In this document: positions 1-6,661 of the stretch, piece by piece
Layout: each line of letters opens with the position of its first letter
How positions within the stretch are numbered: position 1 is the stretch's first letter
Assembly (NCBI GenBank): GCA_003577005.1
Contig: QEUW01000404.1
Span: 1 to 10,199, forward strand
Length of the DNA: 10,199 nucleotides
From: Chloroflexota bacterium
GTDB lineage: Bacteria > Chloroflexota > Anaerolineae > Caldilineales > Caldilineaceae
Reading direction: 5' to 3'
Position numbers and translations under genes: made by a program
Notes under the pieces: generated by a model
What the model was told of the DNA's origin: nothing
The model's database searches: none
Seen by the model: only the letters and a program-made list of their open reading frames with translations

Positions 1-584
1 GGCAGCACCAGATCACACGCTTCCGGCGGCATCCAGTGCGCATCCTGGCCGTTCCATTTGACGTTGCAGCCGATGGGGTTGGTGAGCGGGACGCTGACGG
101 GTTTGCCGGCCAGGTGTTCTTCCAGGGCGCGGGCCAGATCGTTGGTGGTCATCTTGCTGGTGTCGCGTGGGTTGTCCACCCCGCGGCCAGTGTAGACGAG
201 CCGGCGATCTTCGTCGAACACGTAAAAATGAGGCGTGCGGAGCGCTCCATAGGCGAGCGCGACATCTTGCGATTCGTCGCGCAGATAGACCCACGGAAAC
301 TTGTGCTCCTCCATGCGTTTGACCATGTGGGCAAAGTCGTCGTCGGGGTGGGTCACTTCGCTGTTGGAGTTGATCCCCACAAATTTGACACCCTGCGGAG
401 CAAACCGTTCGACGGTCTGCCGGGTCACTTCGTCCGAACCAAGGACATAGGGGCAGTGATTACAGGTGAAGAAGACCACCAGTGTCTTGGCGCCGGCAAA
501 ATCTGCCAGTGAATAATTCTTGCCGTCGGTGGCGGGCAGGTTGAAATCCGGCGCCTTTTCGCCCAGTTGCAATGTGAAGGCCAT
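1..584 (-). CDS. Thioredoxin-fold (AhpC/TSA-like) protein, C-terminus off the left edge
   Basis: This is a redoxin-family protein, probably a cytoplasmic thiol-disulfide or peroxiredoxin-like enzyme; no signal peptide is seen. The 194 residues in the window open with [20 protein letters not shown], the usual start of AhpC/TSA proteins. A CxxC active site follows at Cys41-Cys44 ([10 protein letters not shown]), and a cis-proline-like TPHFYVFD segment lies at 117-124. Near the end there is [10 protein letters not shown] (168-177). The CNHCPY site together with the GCNVKW tail is typical of a thioredoxin-like family of about 190-200 residues, so only a few residues should be missing. The start at 584 is supported by AAAGGAG about nine bases upstream on the minus strand. 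It lies 50 bp downstream of the sugar dehydrogenase gene on the same strand, so co-transcription is plausible. The exact substrate cannot be told. Confidence 0.93.
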   Translation of the reverse strand, partial: MAFTLQLGEKAPDFNLPATDGKNYSLADFAGAKTLVVFFTCNHCPYVLGSDEVTRQTVERFAPQGVKFVGINSNSEVTHPDDDFAHMVKRMEEHKFPWVYLRDESQDVALAYGALRTPHFYVFDEDRRLVYTGRGVDNPRDTSKMTTNDLARALEEHLAGKPVSVPLTNPIGCNVKWNGQDAHWMPPEACDLVL

Positions 585-634
585 GCTTGGTTTCTCCTTT
601 CTATGGGGGGATGAGGATTCGGAACGTATCTATT

Positions 635-1936
635 TTACTCAGAACCCTGGATGAACGGCAAATAACTTTGTGGTGTGAGCGCCGGTGGCGTCGTGGGTTT
701 GAGCGTATGTGTTGGCGTTGGTGTATCTACCAGGCGAGTCTGGATGCGATAGATCGTGCCGCCGTGGCTGGCAACATAGAGTTTGCCGTCCTTGTCCTCG
801 CCAAAGGTGACGGGCGAGTTGATGCCCAGGTTGCCATGTTTGGCCGCGGTCCAGGTGTCTTCAGTGTTGCGCGCCAGGCTCCAAAAGTTGCCGGTGACAT
901 AATCGGCGAAGATGTAATGGCCGACCAACTCTGGATAGTCCGCACCGCGGTAGACATAGCCACCGGTGATCGAACGTGCATCGGCGCGCTCGATATCAAA
1001 GATGGGCAGCGTCAAGCCATTGGTGGAACACGTTGTCGGTGGGTTCGTCGGCGGGTAGACATAGCTACCCTCGCACAACCTCCAGCCATAGTTGCGACCG
1101 GGCGTATTGGGCGGCTCTACATTGATCTCCTCCCAGTCGCCCTGCCCTACATCGCCGGCATACATGTCGCCGGTGGCGCGGTCAAAACTAAAGCGCCAGG
1201 GGTTACGCCAGCCATAGGACCAGATCTCGGCGCGCGTCTCAGGGTCACCATCGTCGGCAAAGGGATTGCCGGGTGGGATGGCGTAGGTTTGCTGGCCCAC
1301 CACATCGAGCCGCAGGGTTTTTCCAAGCAGCTCATTCAGATTCTGCGCCCGGTTGCCGGGGTCGCCACCGCTACCACCGTCACCCAGGGGGATGTAGAGA
1401 TAGCCGTCGGGTCCAAAGGCCAGGTCGCCGGCGTTGTGATTGCAAAAGGGCTGAGCCACCACAAGGACGATCTCTTCGCTATCGGGGTCGCCCCGATTGG
1501 CGTCTGTGGATGAGACTCGATAGCGAGCGATGACCGTGTCGCCATGCTGCTCTGCAATATCGCTCTTGCGCGTGTAGTTCACATAAAACGTAGCAGGGTC
1601 GCCAGGCTCAAAGGCCAGGCCCAGCAGGCCGCGCTCACAACCGGTAGCCACCCGGTCGGTCAGATCTAAGAAAGGCTCAGCAAGCCGTGTCCCATCGGTT
1701 TTTACGATATGGATGATACCACTTTGCTCGACGATGAAGAGGCGGTCATCACCAGCGTTGGCGATTTTCACCGGAGAATTAAAGCCTGAGGCAAACTCTA
1801 CCAGTTGCAGTTCAAACTGAGCAGGGCGGGCGGCGACAAACGCGGCCGGTTGCAACGCCGTCAGGCCGACGAGCGTAGCAACCACGGTCGCGGCAACCCA
1901 GCCCAATGGACTGCGCTTCCCTTGTTGTACATGCAT
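635..1936 (-). CDS. Secreted PQQ-dependent glucose/sorbosone dehydrogenase family protein
   Basis: This 433-residue protein belongs to the soluble glucose dehydrogenase/sorbosone dehydrogenase (GSDH) beta-propeller family, whose members oxidise aldoses with PQQ outside the cytoplasm. Visible landmarks in order: an N-terminal hydrophobic export segment (about 12-37), ERGLLGLAFEP (101-111), FCNHNAGDLAFGPDG with the likely catalytic His167, YIPLGDGG (181-188), IWSYGWRNPWRFSFD (238-252) with the conserved Arg248, YAGDVGQGDWEEIN (259-272), NYGWRLCEG, ITGGYVYRG, and FGEDKDGKLYVASHGG near 378-393. After the propeller comes a Thr/Pro linker (405-422) and a tail reading SYLPFIQGSE. The start at 1936 is chosen because AAGGAG lies eight bases upstream and it places the signal sequence at the N-terminus; a start at 2002 would add 22 residues before it. 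The substrate is unknown, and relatives such as Hedgehog-interacting-like proteins share the fold. Confidence 0.95.
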   Translation of the reverse strand: MHVQQGKRSPLGWVAATVVATLVGLTALQPAAFVAARPAQFELQLVEFASGFNSPVKIANAGDDRLFIVEQSGIIHIVKTDGTRLAEPFLDLTDRVATGCERGLLGLAFEPGDPATFYVNYTRKSDIAEQHGDTVIARYRVSSTDANRGDPDSEEIVLVVAQPFCNHNAGDLAFGPDGYLYIPLGDGGSGGDPGNRAQNLNELLGKTLRLDVVGQQTYAIPPGNPFADDGDPETRAEIWSYGWRNPWRFSFDRATGDMYAGDVGQGDWEEINVEPPNTPGRNYGWRLCEGSYVYPPTNPPTTCSTNGLTLPIFDIERADARSITGGYVYRGADYPELVGHYIFADYVTGNFWSLARNTEDTWTAAKHGNLGINSPVTFGEDKDGKLYVASHGGTIYRIQTRLVDTPTPTHTLKPTTPPALTPQSYLPFIQGSE

Positions 1937-2042
1937 CACAAGTGCTCCTTTCCGAAACCCTGTTTCCTGACCGGTCACCCATGGCCTTGGAAAGTTTAAC
2001 ATGGATTGGCGCGTCCATCATGCTGGTGAGGCAATAGGTATT

Positions 2043-3329
2043 CTACGCCTCTTGCACGGACTGCTTCTTTGCCGCCACGCGAAAACAGTCGTATTGATTC
2101 TCGCGCATGAGCCGGGTCGCCAGTTCGATAGCGTCTGCTGTTGTCAGAAACCCTTCATCCACCTCAGCTTGCAAGGTGCAGTTGAGCCAAGTGCGCGCCT
2201 GATGGGCATAAGCGACAGCGGCCGTGGGCCAACCCGTGTCGCCGCCAAAGACAAAGAGCTTGTTGGCTGGCACAGCATGGATACAACGGCGCACAAAGTC
2301 GCCAGTGCTGTACGGGTCGATGCTCCACGCCCAACAGAGATCGACATAGACATTGGGGTAATGCTTGGCTAGCGCCACCAATTCGTCGCTGTACGGGTAG
2401 GCGATGTGCATGAGTACAAAGCGAGCGTCCAGATATTTGGCGAGCAGCGGGCACAGATTGCCGGCGCGGATATAGTCCACCGGCATCCGGCTGTGGCCGG
2501 CATAGTAACCGGTGTGGATCTTGAAGGGCAGGTCGTACTCGATGCCCAGTTCCACCCCGCGGGCCAGCGACCAATCGCCCAGACAGAGGCGGTCGGCCTC
2601 GCTCATCTCGGCAGGATTGTGCAGATAGGCAGCCAGCGCCTGGGCGGCCTCGCGATCCGTCCGCTCGCGCCACTGGAGCGTCCGGTTGTAGGCGTGTTGC
2701 GACTTGATCGCAATAGCGACCCGGGCATTTTGTTCAAAGGTCACTTCCATTGCCCGGCGCAGCGATGCCAGGTCATGCACTTCGACACCCGTCTCTCGCG
2801 CCAGCGGTTCCAGGTCGGGCGTCCCATTGGCAAAAGCGACCCACGAGATGTCATAGAAGAAGAAATCGGGGCCAGATTCATCGACCTGGCAGGGGCGGAC
2901 AAAATCATCCACCTGCACGTGGTCGAGGTTGGCCTGGTCGCGCAGCAGGCGCAACCGCTCGCCGGGCCGGCGAAGGGCATCGTGTTTCTCTTGGGCAGAC
3001 TCCAACGCGTTGGCGCTGATCTCCTCGATCCCGTAGACTTCACGGGCGATGATGCGCACAGCTTCGCCATACCCGGTGTGGCGTACCCGTTCCCATGCCG
3101 GGCGTATGCCCTCAAAGCGGGCGCGCAGATCCGGGTTGCTGGCATCGACAAGCGCATCGAGCGCCGCTTGGCTGGCCCCGGCGACGATGAGGTCGGCGGT
3201 CACATAATTCTCAAAGAGACTTTGTAGCAGATCGGGGCCAGTCTCGACATATTCGCGCTCTTTGCGCAGATGCTCGTGCGTGTCACAAAGCGGGGTGGTT
3301 TGGATGTGGAGGACAAGGTCGGTTGTCAT
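2043..3329 (-). CDS. Amidohydrolase-superfamily metal-dependent enzyme
   Basis: This 428-residue protein has the landmarks of a metal-binding TIM-barrel amidohydrolase, most like the amidohydrolase-2 and uronate-isomerase branches. They are an HxH pair in CDTHEHL (His18, His20), a Lys in VAIAIKS (Lys209), His272 in FKIHTGYY, His308 in FVLMHIAYPY, and the barrel-end Asp364 in FVFGGDTGW. These match the usual order of metal and catalytic ligands in the superfamily. No signal peptide is seen, so it is probably cytoplasmic. It lies 158 bp downstream of a solute-binding protein gene on the same strand, which hints that it acts on the imported compound, but that is inference. The start at 3329 has no strong Shine-Dalgarno sequence; it was chosen because the HxH strand follows at the usual distance. 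Hydrolase, decarboxylase and isomerase activities all occur in this family, so no reaction is assigned. Confidence 0.85.
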   Translation of the reverse strand: MTTDLVLHIQTTPLCDTHEHLRKEREYVETGPDLLQSLFENYVTADLIVAGASQAALDALVDASNPDLRARFEGIRPAWERVRHTGYGEAVRIIAREVYGIEEISANALESAQEKHDALRRPGERLRLLRDQANLDHVQVDDFVRPCQVDESGPDFFFYDISWVAFANGTPDLEPLARETGVEVHDLASLRRAMEVTFEQNARVAIAIKSQHAYNRTLQWRERTDREAAQALAAYLHNPAEMSEADRLCLGDWSLARGVELGIEYDLPFKIHTGYYAGHSRMPVDYIRAGNLCPLLAKYLDARFVLMHIAYPYSDELVALAKHYPNVYVDLCWAWSIDPYSTGDFVRRCIHAVPANKLFVFGGDTGWPTAAVAYAHQARTWLNCTLQAEVDEGFLTTADAIELATRLMRENQYDCFRVAAKKQSVQEA

Positions 3330-3345
3330 GGTTGGTGTCCATACA

Positions 3346-3424
3346 CAGGGAAACAGGTAGGCAGGGAAGCAGGGAAACAGGTAGACAAGTAGGCAACTCG
3401 ACCCCTTGTCTACCTGTTTCCCTG
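3346..3424. repeat. Short direct repeats plus a 20-bp perfect inverted repeat
   Basis: The 15-mer CAGGGAAACAGGTAG occurs at 3346-3360 and again at 3370-3384. The second copy forms the left arm (3370-3389) of a perfect 20-bp inverted repeat whose right arm is 3405-3424, with a 15-nt loop between. The element fills the gap between the solute-binding protein and amidohydrolase genes, both leftward. It could form a strong hairpin that protects or attenuates the transcript, or be a dispersed REP- or minisatellite-like repeat. There is no T-run after the stem on the minus strand, so a classical terminator is less likely. Confidence 0.85.
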
Positions 3425-3487
3425 TCTACCAACTAATCTGTGAATCAGGCCGATCTCCTGACCGGCCGGCTACATGATTCTGGTGTT

Positions 3488-4870
3488 CTACTCGGGCCGG
3501 TCCAGGTCGAGCACCTCTTGCACCTTGGCTTGTAGTTCGGGGGCGTGCTGAGCCCACGAGACTTCGCCTTCCCAAATACGGTCGATCTCGTTGAGGAAGA
3601 TGTTGTTGGCCTCGGTGAAGCGGGTGTTCTTGGGCATGGGGAAGCGCTCGATGCCGGCGGTGAGCAGACTATCGGTGACGCCAAACATGCGATTCACCGC
3701 AACAACATCGGGGTGCGTCCAGGCGCCCTTGTGGCCGTTGGGCTGGAGCTTCCCGTCCACAACCATGGAGACGCCCGCATCGGTAGAGGAGTATAGCTTG
3801 AGCAGTTCGTACGCCTCTTCCGGGTGGGCCGTGTTGGAGTTGATCATGTGCTGGTTGCCAGAGTAACAGGTGCCCTGGCGCCCTTCGGAGCCGACGGGAA
3901 GTAGCACGGCGTCCAGTTCAAAGCGGTCGCCCACGACGTTGAGCGCGTTGGTGACGTTGCCAACAGTGCTGGCGTGGGTGGCCGAGAAACCGTTGGTAAA
4001 GAGGCCATAGGCCGAGTTTTCGATATAGTCAGGCTTGCGCGGAGCCACCTTTTCATCGAGCAACGAAAGATACCAGTTGGCGATCTCCTCATGTTGCGGC
4101 GTGGCGTACTGGAGCGTCGTGCCTTCGGCATCCATCACCCAACAGTCGGTGGAATCGGGCGGACCCCACGAGCGGGAGACGTTGCTGTAGTAATGGAACG
4201 AGTTCATACCATCGAAGCCGATGCCAAAGATACCGGCACCCTCGTCGGCGGCGGCGCGCGCCAGTTCGGTCCAGTCGTTGAAAGTCCAACCCATCTGCGG
4301 TTCGGGCAGACCTTTTTCGGCCAGCATCGTCTTGTTGAACATAACGGCAATGTTGCCACCAGGGTGGACCACGCCAGGCACGCTAAAATTGACACCGTCC
4401 AACGCATTGCCGGCCATGACGCTGGGATAGATATCTTCGTAGTCGGGCAGCGGGTCGGTGGCCATGGCGTCATCGATGGGCATGTAGATGCCCTTGAGGA
4501 AGTTGATGAAGAGCCAGCGGTGATGGCCATAGAGGAGATCTTGCAGGGTGCCGGAGATAAAGCCGGTCTGCGTCTTGGTCTCGATCTCGCCGTAGATGGT
4601 CTCTTCGATGATCACCTGGACGCCGGTGTCGGCCTGGAACTGCTCGCCGAGTTTGGTGGGCATGACGCTCTGGCCCGCCTCTGGTGGTGCCTGGACACGC
4701 AGCGTCACCGTGGTGGCGGCAGGGGCCGAACTAGAGCCGGCAGTACTGGGCGCCTGGCCCGCCGGGGCCGCAGGCGGGGCGCAGGCGGCCATCAACTGGG
4801 CGCTGGCTGCACCCAGGCCGGCGGCGGCCATCCCCTTCATAAAGTTTCGGCGCGTAATAGTCTTTCGCAT
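3488..4870 (-). CDS. Tat-exported lipoprotein, ABC transporter extracellular solute-binding protein (family 1)
   Basis: This 460-residue protein is a typical substrate-binding lipoprotein of sugar-type (CUT1-like) ABC transporters. The N-terminus carries a twin-arginine motif, TRRNFMKG (6-13), a hydrophobic stretch, and a lipobox LMAAC with the modified cysteine at 30. An Ala/Pro/Ser-rich linker (31-52) precedes the mature domain. The mature part shows family features such as KLGEQFQADTGVQVIIEE, a VPGVVHPGGNIAVMFNKTML segment where periplasmic sugar-binding proteins have their hinge region, and a C-terminal part with NSNTAHPEEAYELLKLY. The start at 4870 has AAAGGAGG ten bases upstream. No permease or ATPase gene is adjacent. 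The gene downstream is an amidohydrolase, so the ligand may be that enzyme's substrate, which is inference. The ligand itself cannot be read from the sequence. Confidence 0.95.
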   Translation of the reverse strand: MRKTITRRNFMKGMAAAGLGAASAQLMAACAPPAAPAGQAPSTAGSSSAPAATTVTLRVQAPPEAGQSVMPTKLGEQFQADTGVQVIIEETIYGEIETKTQTGFISGTLQDLLYGHHRWLFINFLKGIYMPIDDAMATDPLPDYEDIYPSVMAGNALDGVNFSVPGVVHPGGNIAVMFNKTMLAEKGLPEPQMGWTFNDWTELARAAADEGAGIFGIGFDGMNSFHYYSNVSRSWGPPDSTDCWVMDAEGTTLQYATPQHEEIANWYLSLLDEKVAPRKPDYIENSAYGLFTNGFSATHASTVGNVTNALNVVGDRFELDAVLLPVGSEGRQGTCYSGNQHMINSNTAHPEEAYELLKLYSSTDAGVSMVVDGKLQPNGHKGAWTHPDVVAVNRMFGVTDSLLTAGIERFPMPKNTRFTEANNIFLNEIDRIWEGEVSWAQHAPELQAKVQEVLDLDRPE

Positions 4871-5006
4871 AGCGGAGAGTCCTCCTTTGTATGGGTGGAA
4901 TAGAGCAGTGACCGCTGCGGCCTGCGTTGTACCTGCCAGGCAGGGGTATCAGCGCGAAGAAGTTGGATGGGCTGAAATCCGCAGCAAGCGATGTTGCTGG
5001 CGCTAC

Positions 5007-5034
5007 TTTATCATGGGTTGCGCCGTTTCGTCAA
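5007..5034 (-). promoter_or_regulatory. Candidate sigma-70-like promoter for the solute-binding protein gene
   Basis: On the minus strand TTGACG (5034-5029) is followed after 16 bases by GATAAA (5012-5007). The -35 box matches the consensus at five of six positions and the -10 box at four of six. Transcription would begin near 5000, giving a leader of about 130 nt before the start codon at 4870. This is a prediction from sequence only. Confidence 0.4.
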
Positions 5035-5148
5035 ACAGCCTTTTTGGTCGGGGCCGCGTTTCATAATTTTGCATCCAATCCTGAGCCAGCGCAGCAAGAT
5101 AAACTCTACTATATACCTCGTTATCCCCTGATGGCAGATTTTGATACA

Positions 5149-5176
5149 TTGGCATGGGCTGGGAGTAGAGTATTCT
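5149..5176 (+). promoter_or_regulatory. Candidate promoter for the Hsp20 gene
   Basis: TTGGCA (5149-5154) is followed after 16 bases by TATTCT (5171-5176), both four of six matches or better to the housekeeping consensus. A transcript would start near 5183, about 100 nt before the start codon. The -10 box is overlapped by the inverted repeat at 5172-5196, the arrangement expected for a repressed promoter. Confidence 0.35.
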
Positions 5177-5196
5177 AAAGTAGAGTGCTTTAGAAT
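5172..5196. promoter_or_regulatory. Inverted repeat upstream of Hsp20, candidate repressor operator
   Basis: The perfect arms ATTCTAAAG (5172-5180) and CTTTAGAAT (5188-5196) are separated by seven bases. The repeat begins inside the likely -10 box and lies 88 bp before the Hsp20 start codon. It is not the CIRCE element bound by HrcA (TTAGCACTC-N9-GAGTGCTAA), although GAGTGCT occurs within it, nor the HAIR element of HspR. The binding protein is unknown. Confidence 0.45.
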
Positions 5197-5283
5197 CGAT
5201 ATAGATGGATCTAGCTGCGTCGTGGCTGCTTTGTGGGGCCAAGACGCTGGTTTGCGATTAGCCGAAAGGAAAAAGGTGAAACC

Positions 5284-5745
5284 ATGGCAACTTTGGTGAG
5301 ATGGAACCCGTTCGCCGAAATGATCGATCTGCGCCAGCGGATGGACCAATTGCTCGGCGAGAGCTGGCGTTCGATGGAAGATTGGCAGCCGGAGGGAGGT
5401 GCTGTTCCTCTGGCGCTTGACATCAAGGAAGATGAGAACAAGTATACCGTGCAGGCCTCGATTCCGGGCATCAAGCCGGACGATTTGGACATCACCGTGC
5501 ATGATCACATGCTGACCATCTCTGGCGAGATGAAGCATGAGGAGGAGAAGAAAGGAGAACAGTATCATCTGCGCGAGCGTCGCTACGGCAAATTTATGCG
5601 CAGTGTCAACCTGCCAGCGGCAGTCAACAGCGAGAAGGCCGAAGCAAGTTTCGAGAATGGCGTTCTCACGCTCCAACTGCCCAAGTCAGAGGAAGCCAGG
5701 CCTAAGCGCATTTCCGTGGGTGGAAATCGTGGCAAACAGTCCTAA
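5284..5745 (+). CDS. Hsp20/alpha-crystallin family small heat-shock protein
   Basis: This 153-residue protein is an ATP-independent holdase chaperone of the cytoplasm, normally forming large oligomers that keep unfolding proteins soluble. The N-terminal arm, MATLVRWNPFAEMIDLRQRM, is of the usual class A type. The alpha-crystallin domain spans about 42-135, with PLALDIKEDENKYTVQASIP, GIKPDDLDITV, LTISGE, and the signature ENGVLTLQLPK (124-134). A short basic tail with KRISV (141-145) supplies the I-x-V-like C-terminal contact. The start at 5284 is preferred because AAGGTG precedes it at good spacing and the family N-terminus begins there; an upstream in-frame start at 5233 would add an atypical extension. 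It is monocistronic, with an operator-like repeat before it and a terminator after it. Confidence 0.97.
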   Translation: MATLVRWNPFAEMIDLRQRMDQLLGESWRSMEDWQPEGGAVPLALDIKEDENKYTVQASIPGIKPDDLDITVHDHMLTISGEMKHEEEKKGEQYHLRERRYGKFMRSVNLPAAVNSEKAEASFENGVLTLQLPKSEEARPKRISVGGNRGKQS

Positions 5746-5834
5746 ATCGAAGACAATTTGATGATCGCGCCATAGCTGGCGACGGTTTGCCAAACGCGAT
5801 GAGCTCAAAGGTAGATCCAGAAAAGGGGGAGTCT

Positions 5835-5876
5835 ACCCTCGCACAGTGTTTGGACAACCTGTGCGAGGGTTGCTTT
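5835..5876 (+). terminator. Rho-independent-type terminator after Hsp20
   Basis: The perfect 12-bp arms ACCCTCGCACAG (5835-5846) and CTGTGCGAGGGT (5859-5870) are separated by a 12-nt loop and followed by TGCTTTT. It lies 90 bp after the Hsp20 stop codon and before the promoter of the next gene. The T-tract is short and interrupted, so efficiency is uncertain. Confidence 0.75.
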
Positions 5877-5964
5877 TACCTCAATGAAATGACGCCTTGG
5901 GGCTTCTCAGTGTCGTTTCCAAAGCACCTCCGTTTCCCCAAACTACCCACTTTGTACTAGACAA

Positions 5965-5973
5965 TGGTATAAT
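5965..5973 (+). promoter_or_regulatory. Extended -10 promoter for the zincin-like gene
   Basis: TGGTATAAT fits the extended -10 form TGnTATAAT exactly, with a perfect TATAAT at 5968-5973. No good -35 box is found at the normal distance, and such promoters do not need one. Transcription should start near 5980, giving a leader of about 40 nt. Confidence 0.6.
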
Positions 5974-6018
5974 CAACCCGATTATGCTGATCAACGTTAT
6001 TGGCTGTCCATTCCTTCC

Positions 6019-6420
6019 ATGAGACAACGATACTCCCACAATTGGATCTCCGATTCTCGGTTTGAAGAATTGGTCGAAGAAGCGCTCGACGCTATCCCCG
6101 ATGCGTTGTGGGACGCTATCGACAATGTGGCCGTGACCGTGGCATATTGGCCCACGCGCCGCCAAATGGACGATGCTGGCATCCCACCGGGTGACTTGCT
6201 GCTTGGCCTTTACGAGGGTGTGCCGCTCACCGTACGCTCCGGCAGTTATGGGTTAGTACCACCCGATGTGATCTCCATCTTCCGCGGGCCGATCTTGCGG
6301 GTCTGCCCACCCGGTGATGAAGACGCTGTGCGCGAACAGGTGCGCCGGACGGTACTCCACGAGATCGCCCATCACTTTGGCATCAGCGATGAACGGCTCG
6401 AAGAATTGGGCGCATACTAG
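6019..6420 (+). CDS. Small zincin-like metallopeptidase-family protein (HExxHxxGxxD)
   Basis: This 133-residue protein fits the small bacterial 'metallopeptidase family' (Pfam zincin_1, formerly DUF1025). The zinc site HEIAHHFGISD (114-124) gives His114, Glu115, His118 and a possible third ligand Asp124, as in HExxHxxGxxD proteins. Upstream are FEELVEEALDAIPDALWDAIDNVAV (15-39) and DLLLGLYEG (59-67), which match the usual length and layout of the family (about 120-140 residues). No signal peptide or membrane segment is seen, so it is likely cytoplasmic. No member function is firmly known to me, and protease activity is not assured. No Shine-Dalgarno sequence precedes the ATG at 6019, and no better in-frame start was found. 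The stop codon TAG (6418-6420) lies inside the left arm of a palindromic element, so the last two residues (Ala-Tyr, Y133 in the arm) may differ in relatives. Confidence 0.85.
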   Translation: MRQRYSHNWISDSRFEELVEEALDAIPDALWDAIDNVAVTVAYWPTRRQMDDAGIPPGDLLLGLYEGVPLTVRSGSYGLVPPDVISIFRGPILRVCPPGDEDAVREQVRRTVLHEIAHHFGISDERLEELGAY

Positions 6421-6562
6421 TACTACAACGAGACTTCGCGTGACGGATCCAGTCCGACCTTCGGGAGGTGACCACAAATAGTTTGGTGGAGAAAGTTGAT
6501 TCTGGTCACCTCCCGGAGGTCATGGCGGTGACAATTGTCAAAGTCTCGTTGTAGTACTAGTA
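6415..6562. mobile_element. 148-bp nested palindrome, MITE- or REP-like
   Basis: The outer arms 6415-6436 and 6541-6562 are a perfect 22-bp inverted repeat. Inside lie second arms, 6456-6474 and 6503-6521, which pair over 19 bp with a single G-T wobble around a 28-nt loop. The two 19-nt stretches between outer and inner arms do not pair. One reading is an insertion of 136 bp (6421-6556) with 16-bp terminal repeats starting TACTACAACG, flanked by CTAG on both sides (6417-6420 and 6557-6560) as a 4-bp target duplication, as in some IS5-type elements. TA duplication is another option, because the flanks read TACTAGTA. No coding capacity is seen. The transposase family is not recognised. Confidence 0.65.
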
Positions 6563-6569
6563 CAGTAAG

Positions 6570-6621
6570 CAGTGGTTACTGTAACCACTGTGTCGCACTG
6601 ATTACTGGTCACTGATTTCTG
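6570..6621. repeat. 21-bp palindrome followed by period-14 repeats
   Basis: CAGTGGTTAC-T-GTAACCACTG (6570-6590) is a perfect palindrome with a single central base. It is followed by two near-identical 12-mers, CACTGATTACTG (6596-6607) and CACTGATTTCTG (6610-6621), spaced by 14 bases. These lie 40-90 bp before the lipoprotein gene start. They may be an operator or a low-complexity intergenic repeat; the palindrome's one-base centre favours protein binding over a hairpin. Confidence 0.6.
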
Positions 6622-6661
6622 TCCCTACGAGCTGGGTGGGCCTGTTCAATTGGAACCCTAG

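Larger units (their letters stand above)
4871..5283. other. 413-bp divergent intergenic region
   Basis: This is the control region between the leftward solute-binding protein gene and the rightward Hsp20 gene. I see no credible gene in it; the short open frames here look like chance. It holds a candidate leftward promoter (5007-5034), a candidate rightward promoter (5149-5176) overlapped by an inverted repeat, and a 13-bp palindrome CCTGCCAGGCAGG at 4932-4944. That palindrome lies 62 bp upstream of the solute-binding protein start and could be a regulator site. The octamer AGTAGAGT occurs at 5164-5171 and 5179-5186, and in reverse at 5103-5110. Confidence 0.7.

Noticed and set aside
36..512. 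Rightward open frame of 158 codons opposite the thioredoxin-fold gene
   Set aside because: It is antisense to a protein with a clear CxxC site and family landmarks, and its translation has no recognisable features.
587..1513. Rightward open frame of 308 codons opposite the sugar dehydrogenase
   Set aside because: The leftward frame carries all GSDH landmarks; the rightward frame is a shadow of its codon bias.
1937..2042. Promoter or terminator between the amidohydrolase and sugar dehydrogenase genes
   Set aside because: I found the ribosome-binding site of the dehydrogenase but no convincing -35/-10 pair or stable stem.
3346..3424. CRISPR array
   Set aside because: There are only two direct copies of a 15-mer with no regular spacers, and the third copy is inverted.
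3974..4903. Rightward open frame of 309 codons opposite the solute-binding protein
   Set aside because: The opposite strand encodes a full Tat lipoprotein with ribosome site, and the shadow's end is low-complexity Gly/Arg sequence.
5172..5196. CIRCE element for HrcA
   Set aside because: GAGTGCT is present, but the partner arm TTAGCACTC is missing and the spacing differs.
5011..5676. Leftward open frame of 221 codons across the Hsp20 gene
   Set aside because: The rightward frame is an unmistakable alpha-crystallin-domain protein; the leftward frame shows no domain.
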